From assembly GCA_003258725.1 (NCBI GenBank), contig QHMG01000018.1:1-24888 (forward strand): a stretch of DNA of 24,888 bases, read 5' to 3'. The DNA is from Candidatus Melainabacteria bacterium (GTDB taxonomy: Bacteria; Cyanobacteriota; Vampirovibrionia; Gastranaerophilales; Gastranaerophilaceae). The position numbers and the translations under genes are program-made. The notes below the pieces were generated by a model, which saw nothing but the letters and a program-made list of their open reading frames with translations, did not search any database and was not told the origin of the DNA. Positions 14,965 to 22,955 of this stretch are shown here, piece by piece. Numbering within the stretch: position 1 is the stretch's first letter; every line of letters begins with the position of its first letter.

Positions 14965-16101
14965 ATGGAAAACAAACAAAGAGATTCCAAAACAATTATA
15001 TCTTTAATGTCGGGAACATCTTGCGACTCAATTGACGTTGGCTTGTGCTTGGTTAAACCTGATCTTAGTTGCACACTTTTAGATGGGTTAAATTACAAAT
15101 ATCCTAACGAAATTAGAGAACACATCTTCAAAATATTTCACGAAGGTGCAAAAGTCGAAGACATTTGCAAAATGAATTTTGTAATAGGTCATTGCTTTGC
15201 AAAAGCAGCTAATGAAATGATTAAACGCCATGGCAAGCCTGATTTCATAGCTTCACACGGTCAAACAGTTTATCACTATCCCAAAGATACAAAAATTGGC
15301 AAAATAAGTGAGAGAAGCACGCTACAAATTGGTGAGCCTTCAGTTATTGCACAAGAAACAGAGTGTATGACCATAGCAAATTTCAGAACTGCTGATATGG
15401 CGCAAGGTGGAAATGGTGCTCCGCTGGTTTGCTTCGCTGACGAAACTTGGTTCAAACCTCTTAATAAAAATATTGCGATACAAAACATTGGCGGAATTTC
15501 AAATGTTACAGTTGTATCAAAAGATTGTGCAACTTTTGGTTTTGACACAGGTTTAGGTAATATTATGATTGACTATTGCGCCAACAAATTTTTCAACAAA
15601 CCTTACGATAAAGACGGTAAACTAGCACAAAAAGGGATTGTTTCAGATAGCTGGTTAAGATGTTTGCTTGAAGATGAATACTACTTCGCAGAGCCACCTA
15701 AGACAACAGGACGAGAATATTTTTCAGCTAGATATATAGAAAACGCCCTTCGGCTCGCACCAAAAGACAAATATGATATTATGGCAACTGTAACCGCTCT
15801 AACAGCCAAAACAATTGTTCAAGCATACGAACGATTCGTATTTCCTAATACCACTATTAATGAAGTTATATTAGGCGGCGGTGGAGCTTACAATCCAACA
15901 TTAATTGAATATTTAAGACACTATCTTCCTAAAGAAATTCAGGTTAAAACTCATGAAAACTATGGAATTTCCAACAATTACAAAGAAGTTATGGCTTTTG
16001 CACTTTTAGGCTACTGTACCTATTTTAAAATTCCAAATAATGTTCCTAGTTGTACAGGGGCGAAAAAAGAAACTGTATTAGGTCAAATCTCTTATTATTA
16101 A
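14965..16101 (+). CDS. anmK: anhydro-N-acetylmuramic acid kinase
   Basis: AnmK opens the 1,6-anhydro ring of anhydro-MurNAc and phosphorylates it to MurNAc-6-phosphate, a cytosolic step of peptidoglycan recycling. The 378 residues are normal for the family. The phosphate-binding start reads LMSGTSCDSID (14-24), where the usual D-G is D-S. FDTGLGNIMID (about 192-202) and the C-terminal LGGGGAYNPTLIEYL motif are present. There is no ribosome binding site before the ATG. This, with a TATAAT 9 bases upstream, suggests leaderless or weak initiation. Upstream is a structured non-coding stretch with a terminator. No MurQ etherase gene lies in this window to process the product. Confidence 0.95.
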   Translation: MENKQRDSKTIISLMSGTSCDSIDVGLCLVKPDLSCTLLDGLNYKYPNEIREHIFKIFHEGAKVEDICKMNFVIGHCFAKAANEMIKRHGKPDFIASHGQTVYHYPKDTKIGKISERSTLQIGEPSVIAQETECMTIANFRTADMAQGGNGAPLVCFADETWFKPLNKNIAIQNIGGISNVTVVSKDCATFGFDTGLGNIMIDYCANKFFNKPYDKDGKLAQKGIVSDSWLRCLLEDEYYFAEPPKTTGREYFSARYIENALRLAPKDKYDIMATVTALTAKTIVQAYERFVFPNTTINEVILGGGGAYNPTLIEYLRHYLPKEIQVKTHENYGISNNYKEVMAFALLGYCTYFKIPNNVPSCTGAKKETVLGQISYY

Positions 16102-16105
16102 TAAC

Positions 16106-16144
16106 AAAAAAGTCGCCGATTGCAAAGCAATCGGCGACTTTTTT
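16106..16144. terminator. bidirectional intrinsic terminator between anmK and DAHP synthase
   Basis: A perfect 18-bp stem with an AAA loop: six A, then GTCGCCGATTGC (16112-16123), with the complement at 16127-16144. T6 lies at the end in both directions. It separates two convergent genes. Confidence 0.93.
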
Positions 16145-16151
16145 ATCATAA

Positions 16152-17207
16152 TTATTCAATACCCAATTCTTGTTTTTGAATTCTATTATCGTAATCAATA
16201 CGACCAATTAATTTGTTAATTCGTTTTGCAACATCTATAAATTGAGGAATTGATAAACTTTGAGCGCCATCAGAAGATGCGTTGTCAGGGTCATGGTGTA
16301 CTTCCATCATTATACCGTGAGCACCTGCAATTAAGGCAGCTTTTGACATTGGTTCAATTAAATATCTTCTACCTGTAGCATGACTCGGATCTACAATAAT
16401 TGGTAAGTGGGACAATTTTCTAATTACAGGAATTGCAGATAAATCCAAAACATTTCTTGTAAATGAGCTGTCAAAAGATTTTATGCCACGTTCACAAAGG
16501 ATTACGTTATCGTTGCCGTTACACATAATGTATTCAGCTGCTAGTAAAAATTCTCTGATTGAAGCTGCACCACCACGTTTTAATAAAACTGGGCGTTTTG
16601 ATTTACCAACAGCTTTTAACAACGCAAAGTTTTGCATATTTCTTGCACCAATTTGAATTACATCTGCGTATGTTTCAATCATAGGTAAGTCGTTTGTGTC
16701 CATTAATTCTGTAACAACCAATAAACCTGTTTTTTCCTTCGCTCTTGCAAGATAAATCAAAGCACGTTCTTCCAATCCTTGAAAGTCGTAAGGTGAAGTT
16801 CTAGGCTTAAATGCACCACCTCTTAAGAATTGTGCACCCATTTCTTTTGCAGCATAAGCTACATCTAATAAACCTTGATATTCTGGTTCAACAGAACAAG
16901 GACCCGCCATTAATACAGGTCTTTCTAGACCGCCAACTTTAACGCCGTTATCAAATTTAACGACAGTATCTTCAGCTTTGCCTTCTCTTGATGCCAATTT
17001 ATAAGGTTCTTGAATAATTTTAACTTCTCTAACACCTTCCAAAGAACCCAAAGAACGTGGGTCAAACATTCTTTTATCGCCAATTGCTGCGATAACTGTC
17101 ATTACATCACCACGATTTAAAACAACTCTAAACTCGTGTTTTTCAAGAGTTTTAACAACTCGTTGAATATTATCCTCTGATGTTCCAGGTTCCATAATTA
17201 TAATCAT
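16152..17207 (-). CDS. 3-deoxy-7-phosphoheptulonate (DAHP) synthase, type I-beta with N-terminal FL domain
   Basis: Condenses PEP and erythrose-4-phosphate, the first step of the shikimate pathway to aromatic amino acids. I choose the ATG at 17205-17207 (351 residues, MIIIMEPG) because AAGGGG is about 7 bases from it but directly abuts the ATG at 17213. Residues 1-70 are a ferredoxin-like domain as in Thermotoga maritima DAHP synthase, where it confers feedback inhibition by tyrosine or phenylalanine. The barrel follows with GPCSVE (102-107), RGGAFKPRTSPYDFQG (129-144), GARNMQNFALL, LLKRG and CERGI, then DPSHATGRR near the C-terminus. It is a single-gene unit with its own promoter and terminator. 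Confidence 0.95.
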   Translation of the reverse strand: MIIIMEPGTSEDNIQRVVKTLEKHEFRVVLNRGDVMTVIAAIGDKRMFDPRSLGSLEGVREVKIIQEPYKLASREGKAEDTVVKFDNGVKVGGLERPVLMAGPCSVEPEYQGLLDVAYAAKEMGAQFLRGGAFKPRTSPYDFQGLEERALIYLARAKEKTGLLVVTELMDTNDLPMIETYADVIQIGARNMQNFALLKAVGKSKRPVLLKRGGAASIREFLLAAEYIMCNGNDNVILCERGIKSFDSSFTRNVLDLSAIPVIRKLSHLPIIVDPSHATGRRYLIEPMSKAALIAGAHGIMMEVHHDPDNASSDGAQSLSIPQFIDVAKRINKLIGRIDYDNRIQKQELGIE

Positions 17208-17251
17208 ATTCATACCCCTTTAAACTGATGTATTCTAGATATTCTAAGACA

Positions 17252-17279
17252 ATCATAGCATAAAGAGTAAAAATATCAA
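17252..17279 (-). promoter_or_regulatory. predicted DAHP synthase promoter (extended -10)
   Basis: On minus, TTGATA (17274-17279), 16 bases, then TATGAT (17252-17257) preceded by TGC (extended -10). It starts just past the 3' end of the 6S-like RNA. Downstream, TATTCTA occurs twice in tandem (17231-17246). Confidence 0.6.
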
Positions 17280-17290
17280 TTATAAATAGT

Positions 17291-17306
17291 AAAAAAGCAA
17301 AAAGAA
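17291..17306 (-). terminator. U-rich 3' end of the 6S-like RNA
   Basis: On minus the closing stem is followed by TTCTTTTTGC and then six T (17296-17291). The closing stem, or a GCAAA/TTTGC hairpin that reuses its 3' arm, would act as the terminator stem. Confidence 0.5.
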
Positions 17307-17478
17307 ACTTTGCACAAATGTGATTTTGTTGCCTGCGGAGTCTCGCAGGTGGGTGAACGCCTTGACTAATCCGTTTCCGACTGGCGATATTGCTATCGGT
17401 CGGTATACTTCAATGCCATTAGAGTCAATTCTCCCTTTTAGTATAAATGTAGGAACAAAATAAACATCTATGCAAAGT
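17307..17478 (-). ncRNA. ssrS: candidate 6S RNA, about 172 nt
   Basis: 6S RNA mimics an open promoter and sequesters the housekeeping RNA polymerase holoenzyme. On minus, the ends pair over 14 bp with three or fewer G-U pairs: ACUUUGCAUAGAUG (17478-17465) with CAUUUGUGCAAAGU (17320-17307). After a small internal loop, AUUUUGUU (17461-17454) pairs with AACAAAAU (17330-17323). Then comes a large bubble. Its 5' strand is 17453-17436, and its 3' strand carries a hairpin CCUGCG/CGCAGG (17332-17349). Beyond the bubble, GGGAGAAU pairs with GUUCACCC, UUGACUCUAAU with AUUAGUCAA, and the apex is CCGAC-CGAUA/UAUCG-GUCGG (17377-17403). The predicted start A17478 is the first paired base. Size, rod shape, bubble and 3' bubble hairpin fit 6S; identity is inference from structure. 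Confidence 0.62.
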
Positions 17479-17484
17479 ACTAAC

Positions 17485-17513
17485 ATTATGTCACATGTTT
17501 TTTAAAGTTTCAA
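17485..17513 (-). promoter_or_regulatory. promoter of the 6S-like RNA
   Basis: On minus, TTGAAA (17508-17513), 17 bases, then CATAAT (17485-17490) preceded by TGA (extended -10). The start 7 bases on is A17478, exactly where the closing stem begins. Confidence 0.7.
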
Positions 17514-17550
17514 GTGTACAAATGCATAATTTACAAAAAGAATGTTTATG

Positions 17551-18396
17551 CTAATTTTTTAATTTGTATCGAATTACAGAATTAGAACCTTGAGATGAAA
17601 CAAACAGCATATTACCCTTTAGGTACAAACCATAAGGTTTTTTAACATTACCTAAAAGAATAGAAACTTCACCACGCTTGTTTACTTTTAAAATGTTATC
17701 ATTGCCATAATTTGCAACATATAAATTACCATAAACGTCCATAGCTAAGCCTATTGGACCATTTATTTTTTTATCCTTCACATAAATTACACGTCTGCCA
17801 TCTGGAAATATTTTTGTAACGGCATTATCAGCGTAACATGCAACATAAAGATTTCCAAAATCATCAGTAACCATGCCTGTCGGACCTTGAATACCTTCAA
17901 ACAGATATGAACTATTTGGAAGAGTTGTAGTATCAATTGTACTTAGAGGCACATTTAATGGGTCTAGACGACGAGTTGTACTTTTAATTTTTGAGGCTAA
18001 CTTATTTGATAAATCATACTCGTTTGCACTTCTTGGAATTAAAGTTGTGTATTTTAGCGCTTCATCATACTTACCTAATTGATAAGCTATTGTAGCAGCT
18101 TTATACACAGATTCATAATCTTCTGGATTTCTTATAATAATTTGTTGAAATACTGAAAGTGCAGAATCATATTGTTTTAAGTACTCTAATATGCTACCTA
18201 AATTGTAATACGCATCTATAAAATCTGGACTGATATTTATTGCACTTCTAAAATATTTAGCTGCTTTTTCATATTGTCCAATTTTATAATAATCGACCCC
18301 TTTATTATAGTCTAATCGTGCTTCATTCGCTATTTGAGCCATTGAAGCTAAAGGGAAAAATAAAATTAATAATGCTGTTAATAAGTATTTTTTCAT
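17551..18396 (-). CDS. exported TPR plus NHL-repeat protein
   Basis: Predicted 281 residues. A Sec signal peptide ends near Ala20 (LASMA). Residues about 26-125 are three tetratricopeptide repeats (LDYNKGVDYYKIGQYEKAAKYF, then YYNLGSILEYL and YKAATIAYQLGKYDEAL). After a linker, residues about 165-281 are three beta-propeller repeats of NHL type, with GNLYVACYADNAVTKI, GNLYVANYGNDNILKV and NMLFVSSQGSNSVIRY. Three blades cannot close a normal propeller, so it may assemble with partners or be an open sheet. Both modules usually bind proteins or carbohydrate. The gene starts 2 bases after the malQ stop and has no ribosome site of its own, so translation is probably coupled to malQ. No terminator is seen before the 6S-like promoter. 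Confidence 0.8.
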   Translation of the reverse strand: MKKYLLTALLILFFPLASMAQIANEARLDYNKGVDYYKIGQYEKAAKYFRSAINISPDFIDAYYNLGSILEYLKQYDSALSVFQQIIIRNPEDYESVYKAATIAYQLGKYDEALKYTTLIPRSANEYDLSNKLASKIKSTTRRLDPLNVPLSTIDTTTLPNSSYLFEGIQGPTGMVTDDFGNLYVACYADNAVTKIFPDGRRVIYVKDKKINGPIGLAMDVYGNLYVANYGNDNILKVNKRGEVSILLGNVKKPYGLYLKGNMLFVSSQGSNSVIRYKLKN

Positions 18397-18398
18397 AA

Positions 18399-20258
18399 TT
18401 AGATATTATTTAATTGTCCGATTAATTTACTGTGCTTATCTACAAATTCTTTACCTCTTGCTTCAATTGCAAGTTTTAAAATTTCAGGTAAATCAATTGT
18501 TTCTAGTGATTTAAAGTTGTTTGGTAATCTTAATGACCAATTTGCATCACCAGATGTACCAGGAACATTATACACTTGTTTTAAATTAAAGTAATCAGTA
18601 AAGAAAATTTGAATATTTTGAGCCTTTGATGCAAAGATTTCAACTAACTTTGTTTTAGCTAACAATTCAGCATCTTGAGTTAATTTAACAATAATGTCGT
18701 CTTTGTTATCAGCATCTTTAAATAAATCCTCAACTAATGCTTTCGCATGTAAGTAACCTTCGTGAGTATTGATTAATGAATCCGCCCACATTCTAATTGG
18801 TTGGTTATCGTGAGTACCAACCATAGCCCAACATTTTTCTGGTATGTTTTTACATCTGTACGGATGATCTTCTTTTTCTGGTACTACGAATTGTGTTAAG
18901 CGCATACCTAACAAGCCATATTGTTTTAATACTGCGGCTACTGGATTTGTTAAAGTACCTAAGTCTTCACAAACAATAGCATTTTTATTTAGACCTTCTT
19001 CTTTTGCAGCTGCGATTACAATTTTTTCAATTAATCTTGCATACATTTTAACTTGTTCTTTTGTTAAATCTTTAACTCTTTGTTCTTTATCAGCAGGAAC
19101 TTCCAAGTTTAAATTATCTTTAGTAATCACTGCGAATTTTGATAAAAATTCGTGTTCTGGAGAAGAATACAATCTACCTGCACCTTCTTCAATTTTCGGA
19201 TTTTTACCAGCTTTATAAACCCAAGGGTCAATTAACCCTACAATATGGTCAATTCTAACTCCACCTTGATTTTCACGGAACATTTTTTTGAATAATTCCT
19301 TCATTAATTTTCCGCCTTTACCAAGTGAACCGTCTTCATTAAACATCATTTCTGGGTTCATTACAGGGAAGCCCCACGCTTGACCATTTGCAGAAAAATA
19401 ATCTGGAGGACAACCTAAACACCAACCGTCTAAAAAGTATTGTTTGTAAGCCCAAATATCTCTATCAGAAAAAGCAACTTGTCTGTCTGCAATCATTTTA
19501 ATTTTCTTTTTACTAGCGTAAACTTTTGTTTCTTCTGATTGATAGCTTAAAACAAATTGACAGAATTTGTAGAAATCAATTTCTTTTTCGTATTTCTTTT
19601 CAATTTCATCAATTCTTGAAGCGTAAGCCATTCTTTCTTCAATTGTTTTTGGATCAAACAAATTTTTGTCTGTTTCAGACTTCCATAATGGCCAGTAATC
19701 ATTTTCGTGTTCTACTGATAATGCTTGATATAAAGCATCTTTGTCTAACCATTTTGCGTTGTCATGTTTGTAAATATCAAACTGTTTTCTGCGTTTTTTA
19801 AGTTTTTCACTCTTTAAAAAGTTTTCATAAGCTTCAGCTAAAGCTTCGTCATGTTTTTTATAAGCATAAGAGAATGCGGTTTTGTTAACATTTTTATTTG
19901 GATTTTCGTTAACAATGTTGTTAAAGGTATTTTCTAAAAGAATATTATCCCATTCTTCAGTTGTTAAGTCTTTTAAATTTATAAACAATGGGTTACCAGA
20001 AAAAATTGTACTTGTATATGGAGAACTATCACAAGATTTCAATTTTCCGTTTGGACCTAATTGAATTGAATTGAATGTTCCAGCTATATAGTCAATTAAA
20101 CTTTTTGCCCCATTTGAATTATAAGAACCATAAGCGGTATCTTCTGATTCTAAATCTGGGAAACTGCTACCATGTACAATTAATGAAAGTTGTTTTTTTC
20201 CTAAAACTTTCAATGCATCTTTTATAACTTTTTCCGGTTTTTTTTCTAAAAATCCCAT
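18399..20258 (-). CDS. malQ: 4-alpha-glucanotransferase (amylomaltase, GH77)
   Basis: MalQ moves alpha-1,4-glucan chains between maltodextrins in glycogen or maltodextrin use. The 619 residues are longer than the roughly 500-residue bacterial form. Family landmarks are QLGPNG (66-71), SSPYTSTIFSGNPLFINL, GCPPDYFSANGQAWG, RIDH with nucleophile Asp337, CEDLG with acid/base Glu431, GTHDN with Asp484 and VPGTSGDANWSLR near the C-terminus. Residues about 120-260 are a long charged helical region, and the usual IPIFVAHDSADVW segment is changed to QVAFSDRDIW, so the branch is divergent while all three catalytic carboxylates are kept. AAAAGGAG lies 7 bases before the ATG. It follows mutS by 74 bases with no terminator between them. 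Confidence 0.93.
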   Translation of the reverse strand: MGFLEKKPEKVIKDALKVLGKKQLSLIVHGSSFPDLESEDTAYGSYNSNGAKSLIDYIAGTFNSIQLGPNGKLKSCDSSPYTSTIFSGNPLFINLKDLTTEEWDNILLENTFNNIVNENPNKNVNKTAFSYAYKKHDEALAEAYENFLKSEKLKKRRKQFDIYKHDNAKWLDKDALYQALSVEHENDYWPLWKSETDKNLFDPKTIEERMAYASRIDEIEKKYEKEIDFYKFCQFVLSYQSEETKVYASKKKIKMIADRQVAFSDRDIWAYKQYFLDGWCLGCPPDYFSANGQAWGFPVMNPEMMFNEDGSLGKGGKLMKELFKKMFRENQGGVRIDHIVGLIDPWVYKAGKNPKIEEGAGRLYSSPEHEFLSKFAVITKDNLNLEVPADKEQRVKDLTKEQVKMYARLIEKIVIAAAKEEGLNKNAIVCEDLGTLTNPVAAVLKQYGLLGMRLTQFVVPEKEDHPYRCKNIPEKCWAMVGTHDNQPIRMWADSLINTHEGYLHAKALVEDLFKDADNKDDIIVKLTQDAELLAKTKLVEIFASKAQNIQIFFTDYFNLKQVYNVPGTSGDANWSLRLPNNFKSLETIDLPEILKLAIEARGKEFVDKHSKLIGQLNNI

Positions 20259-20332
20259 AATTTGCTCCTTTTCATAATCCTATAATAATTCTATCATGTT
20301 TAATAAAAAAGAGTATTAATTGTAACTATATT

Positions 20333-22903
20333 TTAAAAGAGATTTAATTGAGGAACGTCAGGTTCATTTGGTTGAGCTTTTTTAGTTGCCAAATTCTTAG
20401 AATGATTTTTTTGTAACTTGTGCATTAATTCGCTTGAGCGTTCCAAAACAGGTTGAGGCAAACCTGCCATTTTTGCTACTTGAATACCATAACTCTTACT
20501 TGCTCCGCCTTGAACAATTTTTCTCAAGAAAACAATATCACCATTATCTTCAGAAATTGTGATTCTATAATTCTTAATTTGCGGATATGTTTGAGTCATG
20601 ACGTTCAGTTCATGGTAGTGAGTTGCAAAGATACAACGAGCTTTTATTTTGGTTGCAATAAATTCAGCCACCGCCCACGCAATTGCTACACCGTCATAAG
20701 TGCTTGTTCCACGTCCGATTTCATCTAACAATATTAAACTTTTTTCAGTTGCAGAATTTAAAATATAAGCTGTTTCAATCATTTCAACCATAAAAGTTGA
20801 TTGTCCTAAAGTTAAATCGTCAGAAGCGCCAACACGAGTGAAAATCTTATCAACAACCCCTAATTTTGCGCTTGTAGCAGGAACATAAGAACCAATTTGT
20901 GCCATTAGTGCAATTAATGCATTTTGACGCATAAACGTAGATTTACCTGCCATGTTAGGACCTGTCAAAATCATAAATTGAGTTTTAGAACTAGAATTAG
21001 CCTCTAATTCCAAATCATTCGCAACGTATTCGCCTAATGGTAAAATCAATTCTAAAACAGGGTGACGACCATTTTTAACAATGAAATCGTTACTTTCATC
21101 AACCTCTGGACAAACATAATTATTTTCCAAAGCTGTAATAGCAAAAGAGTTTAACACATCAAGCGTAGCAACACTTTCAGCTAAAATCCTAACATTAGAA
21201 ACAAATTCTTTTGAATAATCTTTAAAATCTGTAAATAACTTATATTCTAGTTCTCGAGCTTTGTACTGCGCATTTAAAACTTCATCTTCGTGATGTTTTA
21301 ATTCTTCAGTAATAAATCTTTCTCCGCCTGTAAGAGTTTGTTTTCTTATATAAGTTTCAGGAACCATATTCAAATTTGAATTTGTAACTTCAATAAAGTA
21401 GCCAAAAACTTTGTTATAACCAATTTTTAAGTTTTTAATTCCTGTACGCTCTTTTTCGTCTTCTTCAAACTGCCTTAACCAATTTTCACCACCAGTTAAT
21501 AAATCGTTTAAATAGTCAAGCTCGCCACTAACGCCAGCTTTTATAATTCCGCCTTCCTTTAATAACATTGGCGGATTTTCTTGAATTGTTCTTTCTATAA
21601 TATCAGCAAAATCTGCCAAATCTTTTGAAAAAGACTTAACTTCATCAAACAAATCTGTATCAATAACATTGACCAAATCTATAATTTCAGGCAACCTTTG
21701 CAATGAAACCTTTAAACTTATAAAATCTCTAGGACTTACTGAACCATTGCTTAATCGTGTTGCTAAGCGTTGAATATCGTAAATTTGTTCTAAAACTTCG
21801 CTTAAGCCTGTTCGTGTCTCATCTAAATCTATTAATTGTTGAACAAAATTTTGACGTTTTTGAATTGCACTAACATCTTTTAATGGTTGACAAATCCAAG
21901 CTCGTAAAAGTCTTGCACCCATATTTGTTTTGGTCTTATCAATAGCCCATAAAAGTGAACCATATTTGCTTTTTTCACGTAAAGTTTCAACTAATTCCAA
22001 GTTCTTTCGTGTATTGGCATCAAGCAAAACATATTCAGATAAAACATAACTTTCAATCGTTTCAAATTTAGGAAAGTTTTCTTTTAAATTTTCCCAAATA
22101 TAACCTAACACAGCAGCTGCTGCTCTAAAACCTAACTTGCAATTGTCATAACCTAAGCCATCTAATGTTTGTAGCTTCAACGCTGCTTTCAAGTTATTTT
22201 TTGCAAAATTTTCTGCAAAAACAGATTGAGGAACTTTAGAACAGTTATAATTTGCAGTAATTTCTTCTGGCAAATCAACAGCTTCCTCTGGAACAATCTG
22301 AAATGGCATCAATTTTTGTTGTTTAGATGGTGCAATAATTTCAGAGGGATTAATTCTTGCAAGCTCAGACAAAATCAAATTGTAAGGGGCTTGAGATACC
22401 TTAAATTCACCTGTTGAAATATCAGTGTATGCAAAACCGTAATTATCAGATTTTTCATCTTTGAACAATGCACAAATGTAGTTATTTTTATTTTTATCCA
22501 ACAAATTACTTTCGGTAATAGTACCTGCCGTAATAACTCTTGTAACACCACGTTTTACAATACCTTTAGCAAATTTAGGATCTTCTAATTGCTCACATAC
22601 AGCAACCTTAATATTTTTTTGAACTAACTTTTCTAAATAACCGTCTAAAGCCTTTGCAGGAATACCCGCAAGAGGAATTTTACCCAAAACATTACCACAA
22701 TCACGAGCAGTTAGTGTAATTTCCAACTCTTTTGACATGCGTACAGCATCTTCAAAGAAGGTTTCATAAAAATCGCCCATTCTGTAAAGTAATATTGAAT
22801 CTTGATATTCTTTCTTTGTTTGCAAATATTGCTGCATTGCAGGCGTTGCATCTTCAATATTTACATCTTTTGTATTAATTCGGTTGATTTCTAGTGTGGT
22901 CAT
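20333..22903 (-). CDS. mutS: DNA mismatch repair protein MutS
   Basis: MutS recognises mismatches and small loops and starts repair. The 856 residues are the usual length. The mismatch-reading Phe-x-Glu is at 45-47 (MGDFYETFFEDA). Connector, lever and clamp domains follow. The ATPase core has Walker A GPNMAGKST (648-656), GASDDLTLGQSTF, Walker B LLDEIGRGTSTYDG with Asp727 and Glu728, and FATHYHEL. The last five residues, QLNLF (852-856), match the sliding-clamp (DnaN) binding consensus, placed on a disordered tail. AGGGA about 10 bases upstream may be the ribosome site. It diverges from the unknown gene at 22956. No mutL is in the window. Confidence 0.97.
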   Translation of the reverse strand: MTTLEINRINTKDVNIEDATPAMQQYLQTKKEYQDSILLYRMGDFYETFFEDAVRMSKELEITLTARDCGNVLGKIPLAGIPAKALDGYLEKLVQKNIKVAVCEQLEDPKFAKGIVKRGVTRVITAGTITESNLLDKNKNNYICALFKDEKSDNYGFAYTDISTGEFKVSQAPYNLILSELARINPSEIIAPSKQQKLMPFQIVPEEAVDLPEEITANYNCSKVPQSVFAENFAKNNLKAALKLQTLDGLGYDNCKLGFRAAAAVLGYIWENLKENFPKFETIESYVLSEYVLLDANTRKNLELVETLREKSKYGSLLWAIDKTKTNMGARLLRAWICQPLKDVSAIQKRQNFVQQLIDLDETRTGLSEVLEQIYDIQRLATRLSNGSVSPRDFISLKVSLQRLPEIIDLVNVIDTDLFDEVKSFSKDLADFADIIERTIQENPPMLLKEGGIIKAGVSGELDYLNDLLTGGENWLRQFEEDEKERTGIKNLKIGYNKVFGYFIEVTNSNLNMVPETYIRKQTLTGGERFITEELKHHEDEVLNAQYKARELEYKLFTDFKDYSKEFVSNVRILAESVATLDVLNSFAITALENNYVCPEVDESNDFIVKNGRHPVLELILPLGEYVANDLELEANSSSKTQFMILTGPNMAGKSTFMRQNALIALMAQIGSYVPATSAKLGVVDKIFTRVGASDDLTLGQSTFMVEMIETAYILNSATEKSLILLDEIGRGTSTYDGVAIAWAVAEFIATKIKARCIFATHYHELNVMTQTYPQIKNYRITISEDNGDIVFLRKIVQGGASKSYGIQVAKMAGLPQPVLERSSELMHKLQKNHSKNLATKKAQPNEPDVPQLNLF

Positions 22904-22913
22904 GAATTATAAT
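22884..22913 (+). promoter_or_regulatory. predicted promoter of the unknown gene at 22956
   Basis: TTGATT (22884-22889), 18 bases, then a perfect TATAAT (22908-22913). The -35 lies within the first codons of mutS on the other strand. It gives a leader of about 35 bases. Confidence 0.5.
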
Positions 22914-22955
22914 CCCTATATGAACATGTTAAATTAAAGGTAAAAGAATTTCAAT

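Noticed and set aside
17280..17486. 68-residue reading frame on minus between DAHP synthase and the TPR/NHL gene
   Set aside because: Its ATG overlaps the -10 box, it has no ribosome site, and the same bases form a long paired RNA.
17524..17551. GCATAA/TTATGC hairpin after the TPR/NHL stop as a terminator
   Set aside because: It is only 6 bp with a 16-base loop and no T run follows on minus.
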